Program-made: the position numbers and the translations under genes
The notes under the pieces: model-generated
Told to the model about the DNA's origin: nothing
What the model saw: only the letters and a program-made list of their open reading frames with translations
Databases searched by the model: none
Source: Candidatus Aminicenantota bacterium
GTDB taxonomy: Bacteria; Acidobacteriota; Aminicenantia; Aminicenantales; UBA4085
DNA length: 33,264 bases
Direction: 5' to 3'
Assembly: GCA_026393905.1 (NCBI GenBank)
Contig: JAPKZH010000297.1
Span: 1-33,264, forward strand
Shown here: positions 17,831 through 25,890 of the stretch, piece by piece
Position numbering within the stretch: the stretch's first letter is position 1
How the letters are laid out: the number at the start of each line of letters is the position of its first letter

Positions 17831-18397
17831 GTGAAAAAAGCATGGCTGGTCTTCGTTATTTTTATCTTCCTCTGTTCCGCTGCTCTCGCTGAATCCGATC
17901 TTATTCTTGTCCTTATCGAAACGCCTCTCCCTGCGGCTCCGGCATCGCCTCTCCAAGACCTTGACCTCATCCCGGTCCCGGCGCCGGAAGTTCAGGACCG
18001 CTCCTTCCCCGTCATTGTCTGCACCGCAAGCCCCGCCTATTCCGGCCAAAAATTCGCCCTGCCGCATATCAAGGCCTCCGACCTTGGTGATTCTATCTAC
18101 AACGCATCCCTGATCTCACTTGCCGCCCTCAACGCCGCCGATTACTTCTCCACGTTAGAGGCGCTCAAATCTCCAGGTGTTGAAGAAAAGAACCACATGC
18201 TAAAGTCTGTGATCAAGGACCGCTATGCTTTTGCTGCGGTCAAGATCGGGTCTACAGCCTTGGCTTGTTACGGCTTGAAAACGCTGTACAAGAAGAGCCG
18301 GCCTTTAGCCTGGGCCCTCTCCATCGCCTCCAACCTCGCTTGTTCTTATGTAGTCTCCAACAATTTCCGGATCATCAACAGGTGCAAAACAAGATGA
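17831..18397 (+). CDS. exported/membrane protein of unknown function, DUF5658-like C-terminal membrane region (tentative)
   Basis: Signal peptide VKKAWLVFVIFIFLCSAALAES, Pro-rich linker, then hydrophobic helices with ALNAADYFSTLEAL...GVEEKNHML...AAVKIGSTALACYGL. GTG start preceded by AAAGGAGCGAGG. Confidence 0.7.
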   Translation: MKKAWLVFVIFIFLCSAALAESDLILVLIETPLPAAPASPLQDLDLIPVPAPEVQDRSFPVIVCTASPAYSGQKFALPHIKASDLGDSIYNASLISLAALNAADYFSTLEALKSPGVEEKNHMLKSVIKDRYAFAAVKIGSTALACYGLKTLYKKSRPLAWALSIASNLACSYVVSNNFRIINRCKTR

Positions 18398-18615
18398 ACA
18401 TGGTCGAATATCTTCAGTCCTACCTCGAGTCGAGGAAAAATTCGCCGGCCCAAAACGAGAACGAGTTCCCCACGCTTGAAGACTTAAGGAGAGAATATAT
18501 TCGTTATCTTCTCGAGGTCACCTTTCACAACATCAGCCTGACAGCGAAAATCCTCAACGTTTCCCGAACGACGCTCTACAACGCCTTGCCTAAACCCCTC
18601 CGCCGATCTTTTTGA
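18394..18615 (+). CDS. small stand-alone Fis/NtrC C-terminal-type helix-turn-helix protein (HTH_8-like)
   Basis: 73 aa ending ...DLRREYIRYLLEVTFHNISLTAKILNVSRTTLYNALPKPLRRSF; start overlaps the previous stop (ATGA). Confidence 0.8.
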   Translation: MNMVEYLQSYLESRKNSPAQNENEFPTLEDLRREYIRYLLEVTFHNISLTAKILNVSRTTLYNALPKPLRRSF

Positions 18616-18678
18616 GACATCGCCAATTCTCCCCGACGGGAAGGAGCGAGGTCAGTCTGCCCATTTTTTTTATTTTCA

Positions 18679-18707
18679 TTGACTCCTCTCCGGGAAATTC
18701 CTATAAT
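18679..18707 (+). promoter_or_regulatory. sigma-70 promoter of carD
   Basis: TTGACT - 17 nt - TATAAT; the -10 box ends 8 nt before the carD ATG. Confidence 0.8.
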
Positions 18708-18715
18708 AAGGGTTC

Positions 18716-19234
18716 ATGAATTCATTCAAGATTGGCGATAGAGTTATTTATCCCAATCAAGGCCTTGGCGTCATTGAGGATATCCAGCAAGAGGCCTACA
18801 ACGGGGAAAGCTTCAAAGTCTATCATCTGAGAATCCTCGCCAATAACACCCTGGTCCTCGTCCCCTCCACCTCCACCGACGAGATCGGAATCAGGAAACT
18901 CATCTCCAAGCTGTCCGTGAAGGAAATCTTCGACGTCATGAAAAACGGCGATGTCGAAGTGACCATGAACTGGAAAGGCCGTTACAAGGAACATGTCAAC
19001 TTGATGAAATCGGGGACGATCCTGGACATGGTGGCCGTCTTGAAAAGCCTGTTCTACCTCAGCCTGATCAAGCCTCTTTCCTTCCGAGAGAAAAAGATGA
19101 TGGAAAAGGCAAAGGAGCTGGTGGTCACCGAGATCTCGGTTGCCTCCTGCCTTCCCTCTGACCAGATCGAGCGGAAGATTTTTCACACGCTCTCCCACTG
19201 TTTTAAAGACGTCAAGGCCGACCTGGATATCTGA
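18716..19234 (+). CDS. carD: CarD/CdnL-family transcriptional regulator
   Basis: MNSFKIGDRVIYPNQGLGVIEDIQ...SFKVYHLRILANNTLVLVP (CarD/TRCF RNAP-interaction domain) plus helical C-terminal domain. Confidence 0.9.
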   Translation: MNSFKIGDRVIYPNQGLGVIEDIQQEAYNGESFKVYHLRILANNTLVLVPSTSTDEIGIRKLISKLSVKEIFDVMKNGDVEVTMNWKGRYKEHVNLMKSGTILDMVAVLKSLFYLSLIKPLSFREKKMMEKAKELVVTEISVASCLPSDQIERKIFHTLSHCFKDVKADLDI

Positions 19235-19245
19235 CCTCTGCCATC

Positions 19246-20499
19246 ATGCGTTTACCGGCTCTTCTTCTGTTCTTGTTCTTTGTCATCCTCAGCGCCTTTT
19301 TTTCCTCCTCGGAGACAGCCTTCATCAGCTCGAACCCCTACACGCTGGAATACCTGGAGAAGAAGGGTTCGTTAAAGGCCGGGGCCGTCCGAAAAATCCT
19401 GGCCCGGATCGATCATCTCCTGACGACCATTCTCATCGGCAATACTCTGGTCAACGTGGCCGCCGCCTCTGTGGCGACTTATATTTTTGTCTCCCTCATC
19501 CCCAATCAAAAACAGGCCGTCCTGCTGGCCACCGTCGCCACGACGCTGCTGCTTCTGATCTTCTCCGAGATCAACCCCAAGATCTATGCCGCTTATCATC
19601 CCTTGAAGCTTTCTTTTCTCTTTATCCATCCGCTCAAGATTTTCCTCGTCCTCTTTTATCCCTTCGTGAAAGCCTTCACCTTCCTGTCCAGCCTGATTTT
19701 TCGGTCCTCGCGCGAAGAGCGGCCGGGCATTTCGCGGGCGATGACGGAGGACGAAACAAAGGTGCTCTTGACCAAGGGCATCAAAGGCATGTCGGCCTTC
19801 CGCAAAAAAATGATCGAGGAAATCATGGACCTCGCCTCACGCCCGGTGAAAGAGATCATGACGCCGCGGCCTCAGGTCAAGGCCATCGAGATCGGTGCAT
19901 CGAAACAACAGATTCTGGAGATCATCCAGATCGAGGGATTTTCCCGGTTCCCGGTCTATCGCGGGCGCTTCGACCATATCGAAGGCCTGATTCACGCCAA
20001 GGACATTATTCCCTATCTTATTGATAATAAAGACATTGATTTGGCTAAGTTCCTGCGCAAACCGCTCTTCGTCCCGGAATCTGCCTCCGTGGAAAGAGTC
20101 CTTCTCCAAATGAAGGAGAGCGCGGTGCACCTGGCCTTTGTCGTGGATGAGTTCGGCAGTATGGAAGGGATCGTCACCTTCGAAGATATCATCGAAGAAA
20201 TTGTCGGCGACATCCAGGATGAGCACGACGACAAAGAAGAAGCCTGGTACCAGGCCGTCGCCGATCATGTCTTCATCATCAAGGGATCGGCCGCCATCAA
20301 GGCCATCAATGAAAAGCTGCCCTTGAAGCTGCCGGAGCTTAGGGAGTACACGACCCTGGCCGGATTCTTCTTATACGAGTTCGGCCGGATTCCCCACGAG
20401 AAAGAGGCCCTCGATTATGAAGGCCATCGATTCATCGTCGAGAAGATGAATAAAAGGCATATCAGCCTGATCCGGGTCGTCTCCAAGCCGGAGGCGTGA
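19246..20499 (+). CDS. CNNM-domain/CBS-pair/CorC_HlyC transporter (hemolysin-like)
   Basis: SAFFSSSETAFISSNP, MTPRPQVKAIEIG, AFVVDEFGSMEGIVTFEDIIEEIVGDIQDEHD. Confidence 0.93.
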   Translation: MRLPALLLFLFFVILSAFFSSSETAFISSNPYTLEYLEKKGSLKAGAVRKILARIDHLLTTILIGNTLVNVAAASVATYIFVSLIPNQKQAVLLATVATTLLLLIFSEINPKIYAAYHPLKLSFLFIHPLKIFLVLFYPFVKAFTFLSSLIFRSSREERPGISRAMTEDETKVLLTKGIKGMSAFRKKMIEEIMDLASRPVKEIMTPRPQVKAIEIGASKQQILEIIQIEGFSRFPVYRGRFDHIEGLIHAKDIIPYLIDNKDIDLAKFLRKPLFVPESASVERVLLQMKESAVHLAFVVDEFGSMEGIVTFEDIIEEIVGDIQDEHDDKEEAWYQAVADHVFIIKGSAAIKAINEKLPLKLPELREYTTLAGFFLYEFGRIPHEKEALDYEGHRFIVEKMNKRHISLIRVVSKPEA

Positions 20500-20503
20500 T
20501 GCC

Positions 20504-20956
20504 ATGAAAAGCATTTCCGTCAACAAGAAAGCCTTCTTCAACTACGAAATCTTCGAGAGCCTGGAAGCGGGCATCGCCCTGCAGGGCAGCGAAGTGAAAT
20601 CCATCAAAGAGGGCCGGATCAGCCTGAAAGACAGCTACGCCGAGATCAAGAACGGCGAAGTCCTCCTCGTCCAATGCCATATCAGCCCGTACGAGGCCGC
20701 CAACCGGTTCAACCACGACCCGCTGCGGCCGAGAAAGCTCCTCCTCCATCGCCGGGAGATCAAGCGCCTGACCGGAAAGATCAAGGAAAAGGGCTTCACC
20801 CTGGTGCCGACAAAAGTCATGCTCAACGACAAAGGCCGGATCAAGATCGAGATTTCCCTGGCCAAAGGCAAACGTGTCTATGAAAAGAAGGACGTCATCA
20901 AGGAACGGGACAGGGACCGAGAGCTGCGGAGAGAACTAAAAAGAGCGAGGCGATAG
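20504..20956 (+). CDS. smpB: SsrA-binding protein SmpB
   Basis: VNKKAFFNYEIFESLEAGIALQGSEVKSIKEGRISLKDSYAEI...VYEKKDVIKERDRDRELRRELK. Confidence 0.97.
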   Translation: MKSISVNKKAFFNYEIFESLEAGIALQGSEVKSIKEGRISLKDSYAEIKNGEVLLVQCHISPYEAANRFNHDPLRPRKLLLHRREIKRLTGKIKEKGFTLVPTKVMLNDKGRIKIEISLAKGKRVYEKKDVIKERDRDRELRRELKRARR

Positions 20957-21916
20957 CTCAGCCGCCAGCCGGATGGCTTCCGCCATGCTCCGGTGGCTGG
21001 CCCGGCCTTTTCCGGCAATATCGAAGGCGGTCCCATGGTCGGGAGAGGACCGGATAAAAGGCATCCCCAGGGTCACGTTGACACCCGTCTCAAAAGCTTC
21101 GAGCTTGAAGGCGATCAGGCCTTGGTCGTGGTAGAGCGCGACGACGATCTTCTCAGGATGCCCCAGGGCGGTGCGGAAAACGACGTCCGGGGGATACGGC
21201 CCGCTGAAAGGAAGCCCCGAAGCTTTAGCCTCTTCGATGGCGGGGATGATCTCTTCGGCCTCTTCCTTGCCCAGCAACCCGTCCTCGCCGGCGTGGGGAT
21301 TAAGACCGGCCACGAGGAATTCGTAGGGACCGGGCCGGGCCGTGTCCATGCTCTGGCGGAGGGTATGGAAAAACCTCAACAGGTTCTTTTTTTTAACTTT
21401 CCGGAGCGCCTCTTTCAACGGCACATGGTGGCTGAGCAGGGCCACGGTCAGCCGCTCCGACCAGAACGTCATCATGGCCTCCGGATAGAATTGCTCAAGG
21501 TATTCCGTATGCCCCCGCCAGGAAATCCCGCCCAGCTCCCAGGACAGCTTGGAGATGGGGGCCGTCACGATGGATTGGAGCTCACCCCGCCGAGCTTCCT
21601 GGACGGCCTCCTCGAAAAAAAGAAAAGAGGCCAGCCCGTTCTCTCCGAAAGCCTTCCCTTTCTTCACCGACGTGAACGGAGCCTTCACTTCCTTTAAAGA
21701 GATCCGGACGTTCTCCCGATCTTCTTTTTCGTCGTAATGCAGGCAATTTAAAGATTTTCCGAGAGTCCTCTCCGCCTCCTCGAGGACAGAGCGATCCCCG
21801 AAAAGAACAAGCTGAGCCCGAGGGAGGGCGCTCGTATCAAGAAGGGATTTGACAACGATTTCAGGGCCGATTCCCCCCGGATCGCCGAGCGTGATCCCGA
21901 TCCGAGGCAGGCTCAT
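20936..21916 (-). CDS. pdxA: 4-hydroxythreonine-4-phosphate dehydrogenase
   Basis: PRIGITLGDPGGIGPEIV, GHTEYL, LYHDQGLIAFKLEAFETGVNVTLGMPFIRSSPDHGTAFDIAGKG. Confidence 0.96.
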   Translation of the reverse strand: MSLPRIGITLGDPGGIGPEIVVKSLLDTSALPRAQLVLFGDRSVLEEAERTLGKSLNCLHYDEKEDRENVRISLKEVKAPFTSVKKGKAFGENGLASFLFFEEAVQEARRGELQSIVTAPISKLSWELGGISWRGHTEYLEQFYPEAMMTFWSERLTVALLSHHVPLKEALRKVKKKNLLRFFHTLRQSMDTARPGPYEFLVAGLNPHAGEDGLLGKEEAEEIIPAIEEAKASGLPFSGPYPPDVVFRTALGHPEKIVVALYHDQGLIAFKLEAFETGVNVTLGMPFIRSSPDHGTAFDIAGKGRASHRSMAEAIRLAAELSPRSF

Positions 21917-22323
21917 TTTTTATCGGTTTTCTCGGGTTCCTGGGAGTCCTTGTTTTCGTTGAGCTTGTACATATATTTGATATTGCTCTTGAAGACGAGC
22001 AGGTTGGCGGCTTTGTCGCGGTTGAGCTTAATGCAGTTGCGGTCGTACCATTCGATATATCCTTCGATCACCTGGCCGTCGTGGAAGACAACGGCCATCG
22101 GAGTCTTTTTGCTCATCTGCTTGAGGTAATAATAATTTTCGGCAAAGGTATCCGTCGGAGGATGGACTTTCTTCTGCGGCGGCTGTTGCTGCTGTTGCGG
22201 CTGTTGTTGCGGTTGCGGCTGTTGTTGCTGCTGTTGTTGCTGCTGCAGCTGCTTGGCCGCTTCGCTCGCTTTCATTTTGTCTTTAATCTCCGTGAAATTG
22301 GGCCGGATAAGTTTTCTATTCAT
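21913..22323 (-). CDS. hfq: Hfq-like RNA chaperone with Gln/Pro-rich linker
   Basis: Sm-like core AENYYYLKQMSKKTPMAVVFHDGQVIEGYIEWYDRNCIKLNRDKAANLLVFKSNIKYMYK preceded by QLQQQQQQQQQPQPQQQPQQQQQPPQ. Confidence 0.82.
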   Translation of the reverse strand: MNRKLIRPNFTEIKDKMKASEAAKQLQQQQQQQQQPQPQQQPQQQQQPPQKKVHPPTDTFAENYYYLKQMSKKTPMAVVFHDGQVIEGYIEWYDRNCIKLNRDKAANLLVFKSNIKYMYKLNENKDSQEPEKTDKK

Positions 22324-22442
22324 GGAATTTCTCCCGATCTTAGATTGGACCTTTGATTTGCTCTAATCCAGTTGAGAATATCATACCACCGTTTTTTTTA
22401 AACTTCAAGCATAAAAACGGGGAGACCGAGACGCCTGGCCAA

Positions 22443-23105
22443 TTACTTTGAAAGGAAGGGCTGAAGCTCGTCGAACCAATGGCGGGCAAGGTATCTGTAT
22501 CCCTCAAGCGAAGGATGGACGCCGGGGAGCAATCCCGGCTCTTTGAGAAAAAGCGTATAATGATCGACCAGCGGAATCCGTTCTTCCTGGCTGATGGATT
22601 TGAGGGCGGGATTGATCTCGGCGTCGACTCTCGCCACGGACTCCGGCGTGAAAGGGAAAGGCGTCCCTTCGGGAACAGGAGGAATCGTGGCCAGGAGGAT
22701 GACCGGAGTCTTCCCGGACCGGCTCTTGAAGCCCCGGAAGATCTCGATGATTCTTTTCATGTTGGACTTAAAAACAGGCGTCGGCGTTGAGTCGATGTCG
22801 GCCCGGACGTCGTTCGTGCCCAGTTCGAGCAGGATAAAATCCGGGCCTTCGGCTTCGAGCCGCGCTCCATTTTTTTCAAGGAAGCTCAAATACTCGCCCG
22901 ACGTATGGCCGTTCCGGCCGTAGTTGAGGACCCTGGCTTTCCTGCCTTCGCTGTTGAATATTCTTTGAAGAAAATGAGGGTAGGCTTCGGCGGTGATGCT
23001 GTCGCCCGCGCACAAAACGATGATCCCCTTCGGAGACGTCGAGCAGAACGAGATAAAAAAGGGCATCATCAACAGGACGGAATGTTTGCCCAGTCGGAGC
23101 TGCAT
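22443..23105 (-). CDS. SGNH/GDSL-family hydrolase, probably exported
   Basis: LCAGDSIT block I, LNYGRNGHTSG block II, LLELGTNDVR block III, PGVHPSLEGYRYLA block V; hydrophobic N-terminus. Confidence 0.88.
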   Translation of the reverse strand: MQLRLGKHSVLLMMPFFISFCSTSPKGIIVLCAGDSITAEAYPHFLQRIFNSEGRKARVLNYGRNGHTSGEYLSFLEKNGARLEAEGPDFILLELGTNDVRADIDSTPTPVFKSNMKRIIEIFRGFKSRSGKTPVILLATIPPVPEGTPFPFTPESVARVDAEINPALKSISQEERIPLVDHYTLFLKEPGLLPGVHPSLEGYRYLARHWFDELQPFLSK

Positions 23106-23117
23106 GAGAGTATTATA

Positions 23118-23146
23118 TTGACAAATCCGGATCAGGACAATACAAT
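23118..23146 (+). promoter_or_regulatory. sigma-70 promoter of the metal RND operon
   Basis: TTGACA - 17 nt - TACAAT, about 40 nt upstream of the ATG at 23185. Confidence 0.72.
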
Positions 23147-23184
23147 ATATCTGTTACTAATTCATTGAAAAATAAGTAGTTATC

Positions 23185-23472
23185 ATGATTGCCGTCAAGC
23201 CTGCCGGCCGGAAGCCGTTCCGGTCCCTGCTTTTTCTTTTCCTGCTCGTTCTCTTCTGCACAACCGTTATCTTTCATGATTATTTCTGCAGCGATCACCT
23301 CCACGAGCTCTGCAGCCCTCTTCATTCCTTCTATGACCATCCAGAGTCTTTTGAAGCCGGCTCTTTTTTTGGCAGTCTGCCGCCCCGAACGTACCTGCCT
23401 TCCCCCGACGAAAAAATCCATCCTGATGAGTTCATAAACAATATTTTCCACCCCCCCGATCTTCTTTCCTGA
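23185..23472 (+). CDS. small His/Cys-rich membrane-anchored or exported protein, first gene of the RND operon
   Basis: Basic N-terminus plus strong hydrophobic segment KPFRSLLFLFLLVLFCTTVIF followed by HDYFCSDHLHELCSPLHSFYDH; sits between the promoter and the TolC-like gene on the same strand. Confidence 0.6.
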   Translation: MIAVKPAGRKPFRSLLFLFLLVLFCTTVIFHDYFCSDHLHELCSPLHSFYDHPESFEAGSFFGSLPPRTYLPSPDEKIHPDEFINNIFHPPDLLS

Positions 23473-23524
23473 AAACCTCTCTCATCCACCCCTTCTTCCA
23501 GGTGTCTTTGTATGGAGGTTCGAT

Positions 23525-24760
23525 GTGAAAAGAATCCTATTTTTTATTCTTCTTTTAAGCGTGTATGCTCTCCCGGTCGTATTGGGCCAGGACGGCCTGA
23601 CCTTGGAGCGGGCTGTGAGCATGGCCCTCAGGCAAAATCCCGATATCGCGGCCGTCGAGAAGGAACTCGCCCGATCCCAGGGCAAACGGCTGCAAATGGA
23701 AGCCATCCCCGACCCTGAAATCGCGTTCAGCGAAGAGGGCATCGCCTTCGGCAAAACAGGCAAGGCCGCCTCCGGGGAGAGAGAGATCAGTTTCGGCATC
23801 CAGCAGAACCTCGAATTTCCTGGAAAACGGTCGCTCCGGGGGAAAATCGGGAAATATGGAGAGGACATCGCCTCTTTGGACCTCGAACAGACCCGGATGA
23901 TCATCCGGGCCAGAGTCAAAAGGGCCTACTACAAAGCCAAGCTCACGGAGCGGACGATCGCGGCCCTGGAAAAAACGTCCTCTCTTCTCGACCAGCTGAT
24001 CGAGACCATCACCATCCGTTATCAGGCAGGGGCGGCCGCTTACAGCGACGTCCTCAGGGCCAAAGTGGAAAAGGCCAGGCTTCAGAACCGGGTCCTTGAG
24101 GAACGAAAAGCCTGGACGGAGAATAGCGCCGAACTGAACCTGCTCCTCGGCAGGAATGGGGACGAGCCCCTGAACCTGCTCACGGACATCGCCTATGTCC
24201 CTTTTGATAAAAGCCTTCCTCAGTTCAAAGACGCGGCGTTGTCATCCAGGCCGGCCTTGAAAATCATGGGCTTGAGACTCGATCAGGCCGAAGCAGGCCT
24301 GAAGCTGGCGAACATGAATCGTCTGCCGGATTTTTCCCTTGGGCTTTTTTCCCCGAGCTTGAGAGGCGGGGCTTGGGGGTTCGCCCTCAGCTTTTCCGTG
24401 CCCTTGTACTGGTGGAAAAAGCAAAAAGGAGAGCTCCTGGAAGCCCAGGCCGACAGGGATATCAGCCGGATTGAGTCGGGAGCCCGGCAGAGGAGAATCC
24501 TGGCCCGGATCGATGCCGCCTATGCGTCCGTCAAGACGGCAGAGGAACAGGTCAAGGTTTTCGAGCAAAAACTCCTGGGTGAAATGGAGGATGAGCTCAA
24601 GATCAGCCTCGAATATTACCAGTACGGAAAGATGGAACCCTTCAGTCTTCTCGACCTCTACAGGACCTATACCACAACCAAGGTGGAACATTTAAAGGCC
24701 GTCTACCTTTATCTCGTTTCTTTGGCCGACCTGGAAATCGCCGGCGAAGAAAGGGAATAG
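23525..24760 (+). CDS. TolC-family outer membrane factor (CusC/CzcC-like)
   Basis: LTLERAVSMALRQNPDIAAVEKELARSQGKRLQMEAIPDPEIAFS; OEP repeats; GTG start. Confidence 0.9.
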   Translation: MKRILFFILLLSVYALPVVLGQDGLTLERAVSMALRQNPDIAAVEKELARSQGKRLQMEAIPDPEIAFSEEGIAFGKTGKAASGEREISFGIQQNLEFPGKRSLRGKIGKYGEDIASLDLEQTRMIIRARVKRAYYKAKLTERTIAALEKTSSLLDQLIETITIRYQAGAAAYSDVLRAKVEKARLQNRVLEERKAWTENSAELNLLLGRNGDEPLNLLTDIAYVPFDKSLPQFKDAALSSRPALKIMGLRLDQAEAGLKLANMNRLPDFSLGLFSPSLRGGAWGFALSFSVPLYWWKKQKGELLEAQADRDISRIESGARQRRILARIDAAYASVKTAEEQVKVFEQKLLGEMEDELKISLEYYQYGKMEPFSLLDLYRTYTTTKVEHLKAVYLYLVSLADLEIAGEERE

Positions 24761-24771
24761 CGGAGGAGAAC

Positions 24772-25890
24772 ATGAGAAAGATAAAAATCTTCATTCCGGT
24801 TTTGACCGTCATGATCTTCGCCCTGGTTTTTCAAAGCTGTAAAAACACCGGCACCGGCGATGCCGAATCGGCGGCGAACGAAGAAGCGGCCCCGAACACC
24901 GTGACGCTCACGGCGGAAGCGCTAAAGACGGCCGGCATCAAGGTCGAGCCCGTCCAGTTCAGGCCGGCGGCTCAAAAAATAAGGGTCGTCGGAGACATCC
25001 AATTCAATGCCAAGAAATATGCCCACATCACCTCCCGCGCCTCGGGACGCATCGAAGACATTCTGGCTTTCCCCGGAGACAAGGTGAAGCAGGGGCAGCC
25101 GCTCCTCAACCTCTACAGCCCCGACTTTCTTTCGCTGCAGGCGGAACTCGTCCAGGCTTCGGAGCGCTGGAAGAGGCTCAAGGGAGACGACGGAGAGCAG
25201 GCCACCGCCCGCGCCCTTTTCGAATCCGTGAAGCGCAAGCTCACTCTACTCAATGTCGCGGACGAAGAACTGGCGGAGATCGAAAGGGCCCGTACGATCC
25301 GGCCGCTTCTCGCCGTCCGGGCGCCTTTTTCCGGAAGCATCATCGAAGGCTCGGCCGTCGCCGGCGATTATGTGGAGCTCGGCGGAAGCCTTTTCAAAAT
25401 CGCCGACCTCTCGTCGCTCTGGGCCTGTGTCCACATCTACGAGAAAGACCTGTCGTTGGTCCGGCCCGGGTCGAGCGTCATCATCCGCGTCGGCGCTCTT
25501 CCCGGGGAGGAATTCCGCGGCAGCCTTCTCCTTGTCGGAGACGTGGTCGACGAAAAGACGCGCACGATCGAAGGGCGGGTCGAGGTCTCCAACCTGACGG
25601 GGAAACTCAAGCCCGGGATGTATATCGAGGCGGACATCATTTCGCCGGTCGAACGGAAAGCCCTCTTTATTCCCGGAGCCGCCGTCCAGGATCATGAGAA
25701 TAAAAAAGTCGTCTTTATCCGCACCGGAGAAAATATGTTTTCCCTCAGGGAAGTGACGACGGGGAGAGCATCGGACGGCCTTGTGGAAATTACGGGCGGC
25801 CTGAAAGAAGGGGAGAGCGTCGTCACCGGCGGGAGCTTCCTTCTCAAATCCGAGATGTTGAAGAAAAGCCTGGGAGAAGAAAAACCGTGA
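24772..25890 (+). CDS. RND efflux periplasmic adaptor lipoprotein (CusB/CzcB-like)
   Basis: Lipobox VFQSC, barrel-sandwich hybrid ASGRIEDILAFPGDKVKQGQPLLNLYSPDF, IPGAAVQDHENKKVVFI. Confidence 0.93.
   Translation: MRKIKIFIPVLTVMIFALVFQSCKNTGTGDAESAANEEAAPNTVTLTAEALKTAGIKVEPVQFRPAAQKIRVVGDIQFNAKKYAHITSRASGRIEDILAFPGDKVKQGQPLLNLYSPDFLSLQAELVQASERWKRLKGDDGEQATARALFESVKRKLTLLNVADEELAEIERARTIRPLLAVRAPFSGSIIEGSAVAGDYVELGGSLFKIADLSSLWACVHIYEKDLSLVRPGSSVIIRVGALPGEEFRGSLLLVGDVVDEKTRTIEGRVEVSNLTGKLKPGMYIEADIISPVERKALFIPGAAVQDHENKKVVFIRTGENMFSLREVTTGRASDGLVEITGGLKEGESVVTGGSFLLKSEMLKKSLGEEKP

Noticed and set aside
22081-22356. Poly-leucine plus-strand ORF
   Set aside because: It is the antisense reading of the poly-Gln codon tract in hfq.
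23113-23451. Minus-strand 112-aa ORF overlapping the small His/Cys-rich ORF
   Set aside because: No signal, domain or promoter support; the + strand alternative has a signal-like N-terminus, an upstream promoter and operon context.
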